DNA of 64,000 nucleotides from WHSV01 sp050693935 (GCA_050693935.1 JBOGWU010000130.1:1-64000); one strand, 5' to 3'; counted from the stretch's first letter, positions 44,803 to 53,625 are shown. Numbers and translations: made by a program. Notes: a model not told the origin generated them from the letters alone.

Positions 44803-45909
44803 TCAAGGCTCGGGCGGCTTCAGCTTGCCCGCCTTGCGATCGCGCTCGGTCTTTGCCTGGTGGCAGCGATAGCATCGCGGCTTGAGGTTGCCGGTGGATG
44901 AGGGTCCCAGCGCGACTCGCGGCTCGACGTGATCGAACTCGGTGCGGAAGCGATTGCCGCAGTCGACGCACACCACTCCGTCGAACTCGGGCGGCTCCCC
45001 CAACTCCAGGGCCGTTCGCACCTCGACCGAGGGATTCCGTGACCAGCGCTCGAAGTTGCGCAGGTCTTTGCCATCGAAGAACACGCCGTTGAGAAACGCA
45101 TCCTGGGCGATCTCGCTGGCCACCTGCGGTGACACCGGACCCAGCCCCGGGATCTTGCACACCTCGCCCTCACGCACGTCGGTCCAGCCGCGCTTGGCCA
45201 CCTCGTAACTCACCAGCACCACCAGCTCGGGCCGCTTGGCTCGCCCTTTGCCGGAGCCCGACAGCAGCGCCGCGTAGGCATCGGCTAGATGTCGCTCGAA
45301 GGGCTCCTTTTCCCCACCGGCCTTGGCCTTGCGAGCGAGCCTCTGGGCCTCGGCCTCGGCCCGGGCCACGATGGGTGAGCCGACGTGGGGCTCGAGCTCC
45401 ATGTGGATGTGCACCATGCTGAGCTCGTCCGAGTGACTGCGCGCCGAGCGCGCCGCGTGCTGGCGCTCCGCCAGACCCTGGTGTTGCTCGGCCTCGAGCT
45501 TGGTCTTGCGGGCCTTGTCGCGGAGCACGTGGAACGACTCGGACTGAGCCACCGATAACAGCTCGCCAGCAGCACCGGGAGCCGACTCTTCGGCCTTGGC
45601 GATCTCGCTGGCCTGATCGAGCGAGATGTCGCCTTGCTGCATGGCCTCGGCCAGCTCCGCAGAGGCGGCCATGACCTTGCCGGTGGCGACCACACCTCTG
45701 GCCTTGGCGATCGAGGAGCCGGTGAGTTGGGCCACCTCGGAGTCGGCGAGCTTGCGCGACAGCGCCGCCAGCCCGAAGGCGACCAGCTTCTCGGCGCGGG
45801 CGTAGTTGGCCATTAGCTCCCGAGTGTGCGCGGTCGTCAGGAGCTCGGGCTGAAGCCCCGCGTTCTCCTTCTCCAAGCCTTCGATCGCCGTCAGGATGCC
45901 CGTTTCCAT
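44803..45909 (-). CDS. DUF222-like HNH endonuclease-domain protein
   Basis: 368 aa. The N-terminal ~270 residues are helical and DUF222-like (SSIAKARGVVATGKVMAASAELAEAMQQGDISLDQA). The C-terminal HNH domain has CVDCGNRFRTEFDHVEP and NLKPRCYRCHQAKTERD, a zinc-stabilised His-Asn-His nuclease fold. Such genes are multicopy in many actinobacteria, sometimes linked to mobile introns or 13E12-type repeats. No repeat borders or mobile element are visible here. The function is unknown. Confidence 0.88.
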   Translation of the reverse strand: METGILTAIEGLEKENAGLQPELLTTAHTRELMANYARAEKLVAFGLAALSRKLADSEVAQLTGSSIAKARGVVATGKVMAASAELAEAMQQGDISLDQASEIAKAEESAPGAAGELLSVAQSESFHVLRDKARKTKLEAEQHQGLAERQHAARSARSHSDELSMVHIHMELEPHVGSPIVARAEAEAQRLARKAKAGGEKEPFERHLADAYAALLSGSGKGRAKRPELVVLVSYEVAKRGWTDVREGEVCKIPGLGPVSPQVASEIAQDAFLNGVFFDGKDLRNFERWSRNPSVEVRTALELGEPPEFDGVVCVDCGNRFRTEFDHVEPRVALGPSSTGNLKPRCYRCHQAKTERDRKAGKLKPPEP

Positions 45910-46006
45910 GACTTCATCCTGACGATGGGGTGTGACAGTGTTTTGGCCCGATTCGGGCTCACCGCAGAAATTCCTTGAGCTTTTTCTTGGACCGCGCGAC
46001 CTCCGG

Positions 46007-46414
46007 TCAGACGACCGCGCCGGCCTCGATCTCGATTAGGAACTCCTCCGAGGCGAGCTGGTCGATCACGAGAAGCGTCGAGGTCGGATAGCGCCCGTCC
46101 GGATGGATCTCGGGCCAGAGCTCCGCGCGCACCTCACGGAAACGGGCCGCATTGTCACGACCGACGATGTAAACCGTGTACTTCACGACGTCGGCAAAGG
46201 TGGCGCCCGCCCCGCGCAACACTCCCTCGATGTTCCGCATCACCCGGCGCGTTTGCGCTTCGATGTTACCGAGGCCGACCGTTGCTCCCTGTTCGTCGAT
46301 CGGCACCTGTCCCGCAAGAACCAGCTGGGTTCCCGAGACGATGCGAACCGCGTGCGAGTAGGGGGCCCGCGGAGCGGGAACATCCTCGGGAACGAGAAAT
46401 TCGAGTTCCGCCAT
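46007..46414 (-). CDS. RidA/YjgF family protein
   Basis: 135 aa. Typical RidA pattern: APYSHAVRIVSGTQLVLAGQVPID at the N-terminus, QTRRVMRNIEGVLRGAGATFADVVKYTVYI in the middle, and RYPTSTLLVIDQLASEEFLIEIEAGAVV at the end. The Arg that holds the imine carboxylate in RidA proper (R in NxRxP) is not obvious, so this belongs to another Rid subgroup. Members hydrolyse reactive enamines/imines or act in catabolic pathways. It is 22 bp downstream of the M24 gene and co-directional, so it is probably the last gene of the nitrilase-M24-RidA operon. Confidence 0.9.
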   Translation of the reverse strand: MAELEFLVPEDVPAPRAPYSHAVRIVSGTQLVLAGQVPIDEQGATVGLGNIEAQTRRVMRNIEGVLRGAGATFADVVKYTVYIVGRDNAARFREVRAELWPEIHPDGRYPTSTLLVIDQLASEEFLIEIEAGAVV

Positions 46415-46436
46415 GACTCCTCCAATCGTCGAGCGC

Positions 46437-47684
46437 TCAGTCGAGCAGCAGTCGTTCGTCGAACTTCGTGCGAGTGAGCGGGATCCCGCCCGACTCCCCC
46501 ACCGCGATGGTGTCCTCCAGTCGCACGCCGCCCCCGCCGGTGACGCCGGTCACCCAGATCAATGGCTCGAGCGCCATCGTCATGTTGCGCCGAAGCTCGA
46601 CGGTCTCCGCGCCGGGAAGCGCCTCCCCAACATAGGGCGGTTCGTTGGAACCCATCCCCACGCCGTGCCCGATGAAGAGCGAAAGGAAGTTCTCCTTGAA
46701 GCCCCGACGAGCGCCCTCCTCGACCACTGCGTGGGCGACGTCGTCGTTCGTGTTTCCGGACTTCATCGCCTTGGTCCCCGCACGCAGCGCGTGATACACA
46801 GCCGTGTAGATCTCCTGCTGGCGAACGCTCGGCTCTCCGCAAATGACGGTGCGTCCCAGGTCCGCGTAGTGGCCGTTGAAGCCGGCGCCGATGTCGATGA
46901 ACACGAGATCGCCGTTGCGAATGATCTTGTCGGTGGCGAATCGGTTGGGCGGGCTCATGTGCTCTCCCGATGCAACGAAGGGCGTCGCCACGTGGGGCAC
47001 CTCGCCACCGAGCCGGTACAGCGCGTGCATTGCTTCCGCGACCACGTCGACCTCCCGCACGCCGGGACGGACCGCGTCTATCGCAGCTTCGGTAACGGCC
47101 TCCGCTATCGCTCCGGCCTCCTGCATCACCGCGATATCGGCTTCGGATTTCACCTGGCGGACCGACTGCATCACCGCGTCGCCGTCGTGCAACTCGACCG
47201 AGGGGAGCGAGTCTCCGAACGCCTGGAGCTGCGCGAAGGCGAGCTCGTCGACCCCGAGGCGCGCATCCGAGAGCCCGTGCGCCTCGAAGGCGGGAGCGAT
47301 GGTGTGCTCGAACGCGCCGAAGATCAGGCCTCGCGCCTCCATGATCGGGATGGCGTGGATCTCGTCGATCCAGGTCATGGTCCTGCGCGCCCGGTCCACT
47401 TCGCCGCCCGAAGCAAATAAGACGATGTCGCCTCCGGCGGTCAGCAGGCACCCGTTGAGCAGCGCGCTCTTGTCCGAGATGATCTGCGCGCGCAGCCCGG
47501 ATAGAAACCTGACGTTCTCGTACTTCCACAGGAGCAGTGCGTCCAGGTCAGCCTCTGTCATCGCCGCGCAGGCTTGTTCGATGCGCCGGGCGCGCACCGC
47601 GTGGTGATCGATGCGGGCCTCGTAGTCCACCGCGAACTGCCCGTGTGCGTAGGAGCCGAGGTCCTTGGGAGGCAGCGCGCTCAC
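46437..47684 (-). CDS. M24-family metallohydrolase (Xaa-Pro peptidase/creatinase-like), copy 1
   Basis: About 415 aa. An N-terminal creatinase-type domain (~1-165, WKYENVRFLSGLRAQI) is followed by the pita-bread M24 domain. All five ligands are visible: VFIDIGAGFNGHYADLGRT (Asp, Asp), FIGHGVGMG (His), MALEPL (Glu) and VRLEDTIAV (Glu). Besides prolyl dipeptides, family members split creatine and other C-N or C-S bonds, so the substrate is open. The GTG start at 47684 overlaps the nitrilase stop (GTGA). A cousin is at 49973. Confidence 0.9.
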   Translation of the reverse strand: MSALPPKDLGSYAHGQFAVDYEARIDHHAVRARRIEQACAAMTEADLDALLLWKYENVRFLSGLRAQIISDKSALLNGCLLTAGGDIVLFASGGEVDRARRTMTWIDEIHAIPIMEARGLIFGAFEHTIAPAFEAHGLSDARLGVDELAFAQLQAFGDSLPSVELHDGDAVMQSVRQVKSEADIAVMQEAGAIAEAVTEAAIDAVRPGVREVDVVAEAMHALYRLGGEVPHVATPFVASGEHMSPPNRFATDKIIRNGDLVFIDIGAGFNGHYADLGRTVICGEPSVRQQEIYTAVYHALRAGTKAMKSGNTNDDVAHAVVEEGARRGFKENFLSLFIGHGVGMGSNEPPYVGEALPGAETVELRRNMTMALEPLIWVTGVTGGGGVRLEDTIAVGESGGIPLTRTKFDERLLLD

Positions 47685-49093
47685 GGGCTCTGGTCCCCGG
47701 TGCCGCCATCGGTGCCGGCCAGCTCTCGGTAGTGCTCCGGCGTTCGTCCCCGGACTACGTCGGTGCCCGGCGCCATCTCCTTGTGCCAGGCCTGCGCCAG
47801 CGGAATCTCCACCAGGATGGAATCGAGCCCTGCGCGAGGGCCCGTTCCCAGGGGCGCTCCCGTCGCCGACCACGCCGACCATCGCCCCCGCGAGGTCATG
47901 GCGACCAGGTTCGAGCGGTTCTCGTCGGCGCGCGTGCGGAGCAGCTCGGCCGGTGGAAGCGCCTCCATGCCGGCCCACACGACGAGCGCGGCCCCCCGCA
48001 ACATCAAGCAGCGCATCTCCTCGGGGACCGCGCCTCGGTCCCCGGTCAGGATCCCGATACGCACTTGCCCGAACTCAACGATGTCGCCCGAGGACAGCCT
48101 CTCGTTCCCGAATAGGACCTCTTCCCCTTCCACGGACAGAGCCTCGTCCCAAGCAGGGATCATCGGGCCGATCGCGAGATCGGCTCCCAACTCGGCCACC
48201 GCCGCTCGAGCCGGAAGCGGGGATCCGACCAACGCGAGCCGCAGCGGCTCGACCGGAGCAGGATGTTCGAGCGCCGCCGCGATCTCCAGGGTCTCGACCC
48301 CTTCGGTCAGCATCGGATAGCCGTCCCGAGCCCGCTGAACTGGGAGGGAAGGACATTCATCGAGGTTCAAGCTCGCAAAGATGATGGCGGGCTCGTCGGC
48401 GGGCGCCTCGACCAAACGTTCGCCGGAAGGCCCGTAGATCGCGCTCCTCCCCGCGTAGTGAGCGATGCCCGCCTCGAAGCCGCACTTGTTTGCAACTGCC
48501 AGGAAGGAAGCGTTCTCCCAGGCGCGCACTCCCAGCATGTACTCGACCTGCGCGTTGACTCCGGAGGGACCGAGAACCAGGGCGGTGCAGTCGACGAGGA
48601 GGTCGGCGCCCAAAACTGCAAGGCGCCGCGGCACCTCCATCATTCGTGCGTCGGCACACACGAACATACCGACCCTGCCCCACTCGAGCTCGACGACCTC
48701 ACCCGGCCGGCCCGGATCGAACCAGCGCGCGTCGAAGTGCCACAAGAAGCTCTTGTCGGTGATGGCGAGGACTGCACCCGAGGCGTCGAACAGCAGCGCC
48801 GAGTTCAGCAGCGAATCGCCAACCGGCCGCGCGATTCCCACCGCCAGCCAGCATCCGGTGTCACTCGCCACGTCGCCGAAGGCCTTGCAGGCTCGATTGA
48901 AGACCTCGGTGTCAAGCCACGGCTTCGCCTCGTGCAAGACGTAGCCGGGATAGGTGGCCTCCGGGAGGATCACCAGGTCTGCCTCTCGACCCGCGGCGGA
49001 GGCCGCGTCAATCGCCTCCGCGAGTGCTCGTTCGCTCTGTTCGACGTCACGAGCGGCGAGCTGCACGCAGGCGACACGGGCGGGCGTGCTCAC
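47681..49093 (-). CDS. Carbon-nitrogen hydrolase (nitrilase superfamily) with a second, degenerate nitrilase domain
   Basis: 470 aa. Residues ~1-265 are an active-looking CN-hydrolase with Glu45 (LPEATYPG), Lys114 (TDKSFLWHF) and Cys146 (MFVCADARMMEVPR). Residues ~280-450 look like a second copy. FGQVRIGILTGDRGAVPEEM and LRGAALVVWAG parallel the Cys region of domain 1, but no Cys or Glu is in place, so it is probably structural. Family reactions include amide, nitrile and N-carbamoyl hydrolysis. It starts the leftward operon with M24 copy 1 and RidA, and is divergent from the GntR gene at 49222 across an AT-rich operator-like site. Confidence 0.87.
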   Translation of the reverse strand: MSTPARVACVQLAARDVEQSERALAEAIDAASAAGREADLVILPEATYPGYVLHEAKPWLDTEVFNRACKAFGDVASDTGCWLAVGIARPVGDSLLNSALLFDASGAVLAITDKSFLWHFDARWFDPGRPGEVVELEWGRVGMFVCADARMMEVPRRLAVLGADLLVDCTALVLGPSGVNAQVEYMLGVRAWENASFLAVANKCGFEAGIAHYAGRSAIYGPSGERLVEAPADEPAIIFASLNLDECPSLPVQRARDGYPMLTEGVETLEIAAALEHPAPVEPLRLALVGSPLPARAAVAELGADLAIGPMIPAWDEALSVEGEEVLFGNERLSSGDIVEFGQVRIGILTGDRGAVPEEMRCLMLRGAALVVWAGMEALPPAELLRTRADENRSNLVAMTSRGRWSAWSATGAPLGTGPRAGLDSILVEIPLAQAWHKEMAPGTDVVRGRTPEHYRELAGTDGGTGDQSP

Positions 49094-49137
49094 CGCAAAC
49101 CCTCTCGCTCCCGGAACCGCGGCGCGACCGCATATAG

Positions 49138-49154
49138 CATATGATGCATAGTAT
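49138..49154 (-). promoter_or_regulatory. Candidate GntR operator, site A
   Basis: The minus strand reads ATACTATGCATCATATG. It lies between the divergent nitrilase and GntR genes and matches site B at 53609 in 15 of 17 positions. An inner TATG-CAT-CATA dyad is present. It overlaps the ATG at 49141, arguing that this ATG is not the real GntR start. Confidence 0.55.
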
Positions 49155-49207
49155 CTATGAGTCGGCCGCGCTGTCCAGAGATGCCCGAGGCGCTTTTGCG
49201 GGCGACC

Positions 49208-49218
49208 AGGAAAGGGGA
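49208..49218 (+). promoter_or_regulatory. Shine-Dalgarno supporting GTG 49222 as GntR start
   Basis: AGGAAAGGGGA lies just before GTG 49222 and supports this start over ATG 49141, which has no such sequence and sits inside the operator-like site. Confidence 0.5.
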
Positions 49219-49221
49219 AGG

Positions 49222-49911
49222 GTGGCGACCGGAAGGGGCAACATCACCGCAAGGGGCAACCTCGATCGGCTCACCACGAGCGAAGCAGTGGCCCGGCAAC
49301 TGCGAGCCGAAATCCAGCGCAGCGTGATCACCTCTGGCACTCGGTTGCGGCAGGGAGAGGTCGCCACTCGTTTCGGAGTCAGCACCACTCCGGTGCGCGA
49401 AGCCTTTGCGCTCCTTCAGGCCGACGGACTCGTGCGAATCGACGCTCATCGCGGCGCCGTCGTGTCATCTCCATCCGCCGACGACGTGCGGGAGTCGTAC
49501 CAGATTCGCGAGGCTCTGGAGATGCTCGCGATCTCGTCCGCCATCCCCAACTTCACAATCGAGAGCTTGGCCGAGTTGCAGGGACTCATCGACGAGATGC
49601 GTCTAACCAAGGACACGGAACTGTGGATCGAGCTGAACAACCAGTTCCACCTCCGCACCTACGAACCCGCCGGAAAGCCTCAGTTGCTGACGATGATCGA
49701 GAGTCTGCGTGAATCGTCCGCGGTTTACATTCACCTGTACGTCTCGCTCGAGTACCCCGGTCCCGCCGTCGACGACGAGCACCAGGCGATTCTCGATGCC
49801 TGTAAGGAGGGGGATACGAAAGCAGCGAAAGCGGCCGTGCGCCGCCACCTTCGCCACACGTCCGATTCGGTAATTACCTTTATCGAGAAGTCCGCAGCAT
49901 CCAAAGGGTGA
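49222..49911 (+). CDS. GntR-family regulator with FCD ligand-binding domain (copy 1)
   Basis: About 229 aa. The N-terminal winged helix (LRQGEVATRFGVSTTPVREAFALLQADG) is followed by an all-helical FCD domain with likely metal/ligand His and Asp residues (NNQFHLRTYE, DEHQAILDACKEGDTKAA). GTG 49222 with AGGAAAGGGG just upstream gives an N-terminus like that of copy 2. An ATG at 49141 would add 27 residues encoded by the AT-rich operator-like region and is less likely. It is probably a repressor released by a pathway metabolite. The recognition helix is identical to that of copy 2 at 54887. It lies just upstream of M24 copy 2. Confidence 0.85.
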   Translation: MATGRGNITARGNLDRLTTSEAVARQLRAEIQRSVITSGTRLRQGEVATRFGVSTTPVREAFALLQADGLVRIDAHRGAVVSSPSADDVRESYQIREALEMLAISSAIPNFTIESLAELQGLIDEMRLTKDTELWIELNNQFHLRTYEPAGKPQLLTMIESLRESSAVYIHLYVSLEYPGPAVDDEHQAILDACKEGDTKAAKAAVRRHLRHTSDSVITFIEKSAASKG

Positions 49912-49972
49912 CGACATGGCCTCCGGCCAAGGGAGGAACAGGGATTCATGATGATGAAGAGGAGGAAGCCGT

Positions 49973-51226
49973 ATGGAGCATGAGTTTCTAGAGACACGTC
50001 ACGAGTACTCGCCGCGGCGAGTGTTCTCGACCACGAGCACCGACTGGCAGGCGCGCGTCGACTTCGACCGGCTGCGCAAGGACCGGGTGGCGCGAGCACG
50101 CGAGCAGATGGCGATCCACGATATCGACGCCCTGATCCTGTTCGTGGGTGAGAACGTCCGCTACGTCACCAGCGTGTTCCAGGGGAACTGGAAGAACAAC
50201 ATCTTCATCCGCTATGCGGTGCTCCCGCGCGAGGGCGACCCGGTGCTGTTCGAGACGGTCGGAAGTGACAAGGTATGCGCCGAGATCGACGCCCCCTGGC
50301 TCAAGGAGGTGCGTCCCGCCATCACCTGGAAGTGGGGCGAGGGAGCCGAGGAGATCATGGCGGAGAAGATGGCCGACTCGATAGTGGACGCGCTCAAGGA
50401 GAGCGGGACCCTCGACGGGCGCGTGGGCATCGACATCATGGACTTTCGTGCCTACGAGGCGCTCAAGGCCAAGGGCGTCAAGCTGGTCAACGCATGGCCC
50501 GCGATGTCTGGCGCTCGCACCATCAAGACGACCGACGAGATCGAGTGCCTCAAGATCTCTGCGGCTCACGGCGATGCCGCCATGTGGAGGGCCATGAAGG
50601 AATGGTCGAAGCCGGGGGTTAGAGAGGCCGAGATCACCGCCAAGGTAAACGAGTACCTCTACGCGTCGGGCTTCGATGTCGTCTACGAGATCATCTGCGC
50701 ATCGGGAGGCAATACCTCGCCCTATCGCAGGTGGCACACCGACAAGATCTTCCGCCAGGGCGACCACGTCATTGTCGACATCAACGCGGTCGGACCGGGA
50801 GGCTACTTCATCGACTTCGTGCGCACGTGGAAGGTCGATGCAAAGCCCACGCAGAAGGAGAAGGACCTTTACAAGGAGTGCTACGACTCCATGTACGCGG
50901 CGATCGCGGAAATGAAGCCGGGCAATACCACCGCCGACGTCGCGGCTAAGTTTCCCGTCTACGACGACGACAAGTACGGCAGCGTGTCCCTCCAGCAGTT
51001 TGCTCACTCGATCGGTCTAAGCCTTTACGAGGGGATGTGGGTATCGCGCGCGTACTCGCTCGACTATCCCGCCGAGATCAAACCCAACATGTACTTCGCC
51101 ATCGAGACCTTCGCGGGACATCCGAAGCTCGAGCAGACGGTGCGCTTGGAGGAGAACATAGTCATCACCGAGGAAGGCAACGCCATAACCACGCTGGTGG
51201 AGCACCCCGATTACTGGTGGGACTAG
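49973..51226 (+). CDS. M24-family metallohydrolase (creatinase/Xaa-Pro peptidase/DddP-like), copy 2
   Basis: 417 aa. The N-domain reads ARAREQMAIHDIDALILF and ENVRYVTSVFQGNWKNNIF. The metal ligands of the M24 domain are in VIVDINAVGPGGYFIDFVRTW, FAHSIGLSLYE, FAIETFAGH and VRLEENIVI. DYPAEIKPNMYFAIE near the C-terminus recalls DddP-like and other non-peptidase members, so peptide cleavage should not be assumed. GGAGG is 7 bases before ATG 49973. A 20-bp hairpin follows 5 bp after the stop, then the IPMS-like gene. Confidence 0.88.
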   Translation: MEHEFLETRHEYSPRRVFSTTSTDWQARVDFDRLRKDRVARAREQMAIHDIDALILFVGENVRYVTSVFQGNWKNNIFIRYAVLPREGDPVLFETVGSDKVCAEIDAPWLKEVRPAITWKWGEGAEEIMAEKMADSIVDALKESGTLDGRVGIDIMDFRAYEALKAKGVKLVNAWPAMSGARTIKTTDEIECLKISAAHGDAAMWRAMKEWSKPGVREAEITAKVNEYLYASGFDVVYEIICASGGNTSPYRRWHTDKIFRQGDHVIVDINAVGPGGYFIDFVRTWKVDAKPTQKEKDLYKECYDSMYAAIAEMKPGNTTADVAAKFPVYDDDKYGSVSLQQFAHSIGLSLYEGMWVSRAYSLDYPAEIKPNMYFAIETFAGHPKLEQTVRLEENIVITEEGNAITTLVEHPDYWWD

Positions 51227-51231
51227 CGCTA

Positions 51232-51251
51232 GCGATCGTCTCGACGATCGC
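51232..51251 (+). terminator. 20-bp hairpin after M24 copy 2 (copy 2 of a repeated element)
   Basis: GCGATCGT-CTCG-ACGATCGC, a perfect 8-bp stem with a 4-nt loop, 5 bp after the stop. The identical sense sequence lies 1 bp after the permease gene at 20146-20165. Confidence 0.6.
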
Positions 51252-51289
51252 GCCAGAAGAAACAGGGCTAAAGGAGAGGAGAACATCAA

Positions 51290-52528
51290 ATGGCTAACAA
51301 GACCCCGTGGGAGGTGGAGGGGCGCTGGTTCACGAGCCCCTGGAACTTCCTAGACGAGTCGCGCGAAGGTCTAGCGTTTCCCGAGAAGGTCATCTTTCAC
51401 GACATCACCCTCCGAGACGGCGAGCAGCAGGCCGGCATCGCGCTGACGCGCGACGACAAGGTCGCAATTGCGCACCGGCTCGCCGCCGCCGGCGTCGACC
51501 GCATCGAGGCAGGCATGCCTATCGTGTCCCCGCAAGACGAGGCGGCGATCAAGGACATCGTCCAGGCAGACCTGGGGCCCACGATCTACGCCTTTGCGCG
51601 CTGCATGGTCCCCGACATTCGTAGTGCCCAGGAGTGCGGTGTATCCGGCGTCGTCTTGGAGATCCCCTCATCCGCTCACATCATCGACCGCGCCTACGGC
51701 TGGGAAATCGACCGCGCCATCAAACTGTCGATCGAGGCAACGCTCGCGGCCAAGGAGGCGGGTCTCGATACCGTCTTCTTCACCATCGATTCCTCGCGCG
51801 CCGACTTCGACTGGTACCTCGATCTCGTGGAGCGGGTCGGGTCGGAGGGCCACATGGATGCGCTTTCACTGGTCGATACCTTCGGCGGCGTCACTCCTCA
51901 AACGATTCCGGCATGGGTCGAAAAGGTGCGCGAGCGACTGCCCGGTGTCCGGCTCGAGGCGCACTTCCACGATGACTTCGGACTCGCGGTCGCCAACTCG
52001 ATCGCCGCGCTCGCGGCCGGCGTCGAAGTCGTGCACACCACGGTCAGCGGCATCGGCGAGCGCGCCGGCAACACGCCGATGGAGGAGCTGGCGCTCGCAC
52101 TTCGAATGCTTTACGACGCGGACCACAATCTCGTAACCGAGGAGTTCTATGGGTTGTCGCGTCTCGTCCGCGAGCGCACCGGCCACACTATTCCGAGCAA
52201 CCGCCCGGTTGTCGGCGAGCGCCTCTTCGAGGTGGAATCGGGGATCATCGCCGGTTGGTACGAGCACTGCATCGACAGCAAGCCCGAGGAGCTGTTCCCT
52301 TACCACTGGGACGTTGTCGGTCAGCCTCCTGCGCGCATCGTCTACGGGAAGGGCAGCGGTCTCCCCTCGATGACGCTTGCGATGAAGGCACTCGGACTGT
52401 CGGCCGATGACGAGCAGTTGCGCGACCTGCTGATGGCCGTCAAGGAGCGCGCCCTGTCGACCAAGGCACTGCTGCCCTTCGAGGAGGTCGCCGCACTGGC
52501 GACCGAGCACCTAAAGGAGAGTGGTTGA
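51290..52528 (+). CDS. IPMS/homocitrate synthase/HMGL-type DRE-TIM metallolyase
   Basis: 412 aa. The active-site opening HDITLRDGEQQAGIALT, the metal-binding HFHDDFG, and the SGIGERAGNTPMEELALAL signature place it with isopropylmalate/homocitrate/citramalate synthases. The leucine-binding regulatory domain of LeuA is missing. The C-terminal ~120 residues (PVVGERLFEVESGIIAGWYEH) look like the family's subdomain. An N-terminal extension (EGRWFTSPWNFLDE) is unusual. It either condenses acetyl-CoA with a 2-oxo acid or cleaves such a product in this catabolic cluster. AGGAG is 8 bases before the ATG. Confidence 0.85.
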   Translation: MANKTPWEVEGRWFTSPWNFLDESREGLAFPEKVIFHDITLRDGEQQAGIALTRDDKVAIAHRLAAAGVDRIEAGMPIVSPQDEAAIKDIVQADLGPTIYAFARCMVPDIRSAQECGVSGVVLEIPSSAHIIDRAYGWEIDRAIKLSIEATLAAKEAGLDTVFFTIDSSRADFDWYLDLVERVGSEGHMDALSLVDTFGGVTPQTIPAWVEKVRERLPGVRLEAHFHDDFGLAVANSIAALAAGVEVVHTTVSGIGERAGNTPMEELALALRMLYDADHNLVTEEFYGLSRLVRERTGHTIPSNRPVVGERLFEVESGIIAGWYEHCIDSKPEELFPYHWDVVGQPPARIVYGKGSGLPSMTLAMKALGLSADDEQLRDLLMAVKERALSTKALLPFEEVAALATEHLKESG

Positions 52529-52535
52529 CACACTC

Positions 52536-53582
52536 ATGATGTCGGTCGTCCTGGATGCGCCCAACGAGCTGCGCATCGAGCAAAGACCCGAGCCACAAGC
52601 GGGTCCGGACGAGGCGCTCGTTGCCATCCACTCGACCGGCATCTGCGGAACCGACCTGAGCATCTTCGCCGGCAAGATCCCGGTGACCTATCCCCTGGTG
52701 CTGGGGCACGAGATGGTCGGCACCATCCTCGAGATGAACGGCGGGGTCCCGGCGGAGCGGCACCTGAAACCAGGCGACAGGGTGCTGGTCGATCCCGTCG
52801 TGTTTTGCGGGACCTGCTACCAGTGCTCGAAGGGCCAGGTCAACCTTTGCCCCCATGGGGCGTTGATGGGCAGGGACCGCGACGGTGGCTTCAGCAACAC
52901 CGTCGCGGTCCCTGCTGCCAATCTGTATCCGGTTCCCGAAGACATCTCGGACGCCACCGGTCCGCTGCTGCAGGTCCTCACGACCTGCACGCACGCGCAA
53001 CGCCAGACCACGCTGCAGCCCGGCGAATCCGCTCTCGTGATGGGGCTCGGTGTCGCCGGCCTCCTGCACCTCCAGCTCGCCAAGGCACGCGGCGCTTCAC
53101 CTCTGATAGGCGTCACCAGGACGGCATCGAAGCGGGCTCTGGCAGAACGGCTCGGCGCGGACGTCACCATCGACCCGTCCGATCCAAAGGCGCTCGAGAC
53201 GGTCCTCGAATGCACCTCGGGGCGCGGTGTCGACGTCGCCATCGAGGCGGTGGGCCGGGGCTCGACCCTCGCCCAAGCGATCGAGTTCACGAGGATCGGA
53301 GGCCGGTTGACGCTGTTCGGCACCATCACCGAGGCGGCGCCCTCGCTCCCCTACTACCAGCTCTATTACAAGGAGCTGTCGATCTCGAATCCCAGGGCCG
53401 CCAAGCCCGAGGACTTTCCCGCGGCCATAGCCATCGTGGAGAACGGGACGGTCGAGCTCGAGCCCCTACTGACCCGCGTCCTCCCCCTTAGCAGGGCGAA
53501 AGAGGCGATCGACGCCATCCGCGCGGGAGGTTCACTCAAGGTGGTCCTCGATCATCGGAGAGATGACGCCGCAGGCACCTGA
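52536..53582 (+). CDS. Zinc-dependent alcohol dehydrogenase (MDR family)
   Basis: About 348 aa. Catalytic Zn ligands lie in GICGTDLSIF and LVLGHEMVG. The structural Zn Cys cluster is CGTCYQCSKGQVNLC. The Rossmann motif is VMGLGVAGLLHLQLAK. It resembles threonine/sorbitol-type dehydrogenases that oxidise secondary alcohols with NAD. ATG 52536 or 52539 gives the usual N-terminus (VVLDAPNELRIEQRPEP); GTG 52521 is in frame but sits on the Shine-Dalgarno AAGGAG. It follows the IPMS-like gene by 7 bp. Confidence 0.9.
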   Translation: MMSVVLDAPNELRIEQRPEPQAGPDEALVAIHSTGICGTDLSIFAGKIPVTYPLVLGHEMVGTILEMNGGVPAERHLKPGDRVLVDPVVFCGTCYQCSKGQVNLCPHGALMGRDRDGGFSNTVAVPAANLYPVPEDISDATGPLLQVLTTCTHAQRQTTLQPGESALVMGLGVAGLLHLQLAKARGASPLIGVTRTASKRALAERLGADVTIDPSDPKALETVLECTSGRGVDVAIEAVGRGSTLAQAIEFTRIGGRLTLFGTITEAAPSLPYYQLYYKELSISNPRAAKPEDFPAAIAIVENGTVELEPLLTRVLPLSRAKEAIDAIRAGGSLKVVLDHRRDDAAGT

Positions 53583-53608
53583 CCATTGCGGGGCCCGGCG
53601 GGGAGGGT

Positions 53609-53625
53609 ATACTATGCACAATATG
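53609..53625 (+). promoter_or_regulatory. Candidate GntR operator, site B
   Basis: ATACTATGCACAATATG, 15 of 17 identical to site A (49138-49154). It lies in the 138-bp gap upstream of the amidohydrolase gene. TATACT within it could also be a -10 element, so repressor and polymerase sites would overlap. Confidence 0.55.

Noticed and set aside
44803..45909. Mobile element or intron homing gene.
   Set aside because: The HNH protein is of the DUF222-like class, but no inverted repeats, target duplications, integrase or intron structure surround it.
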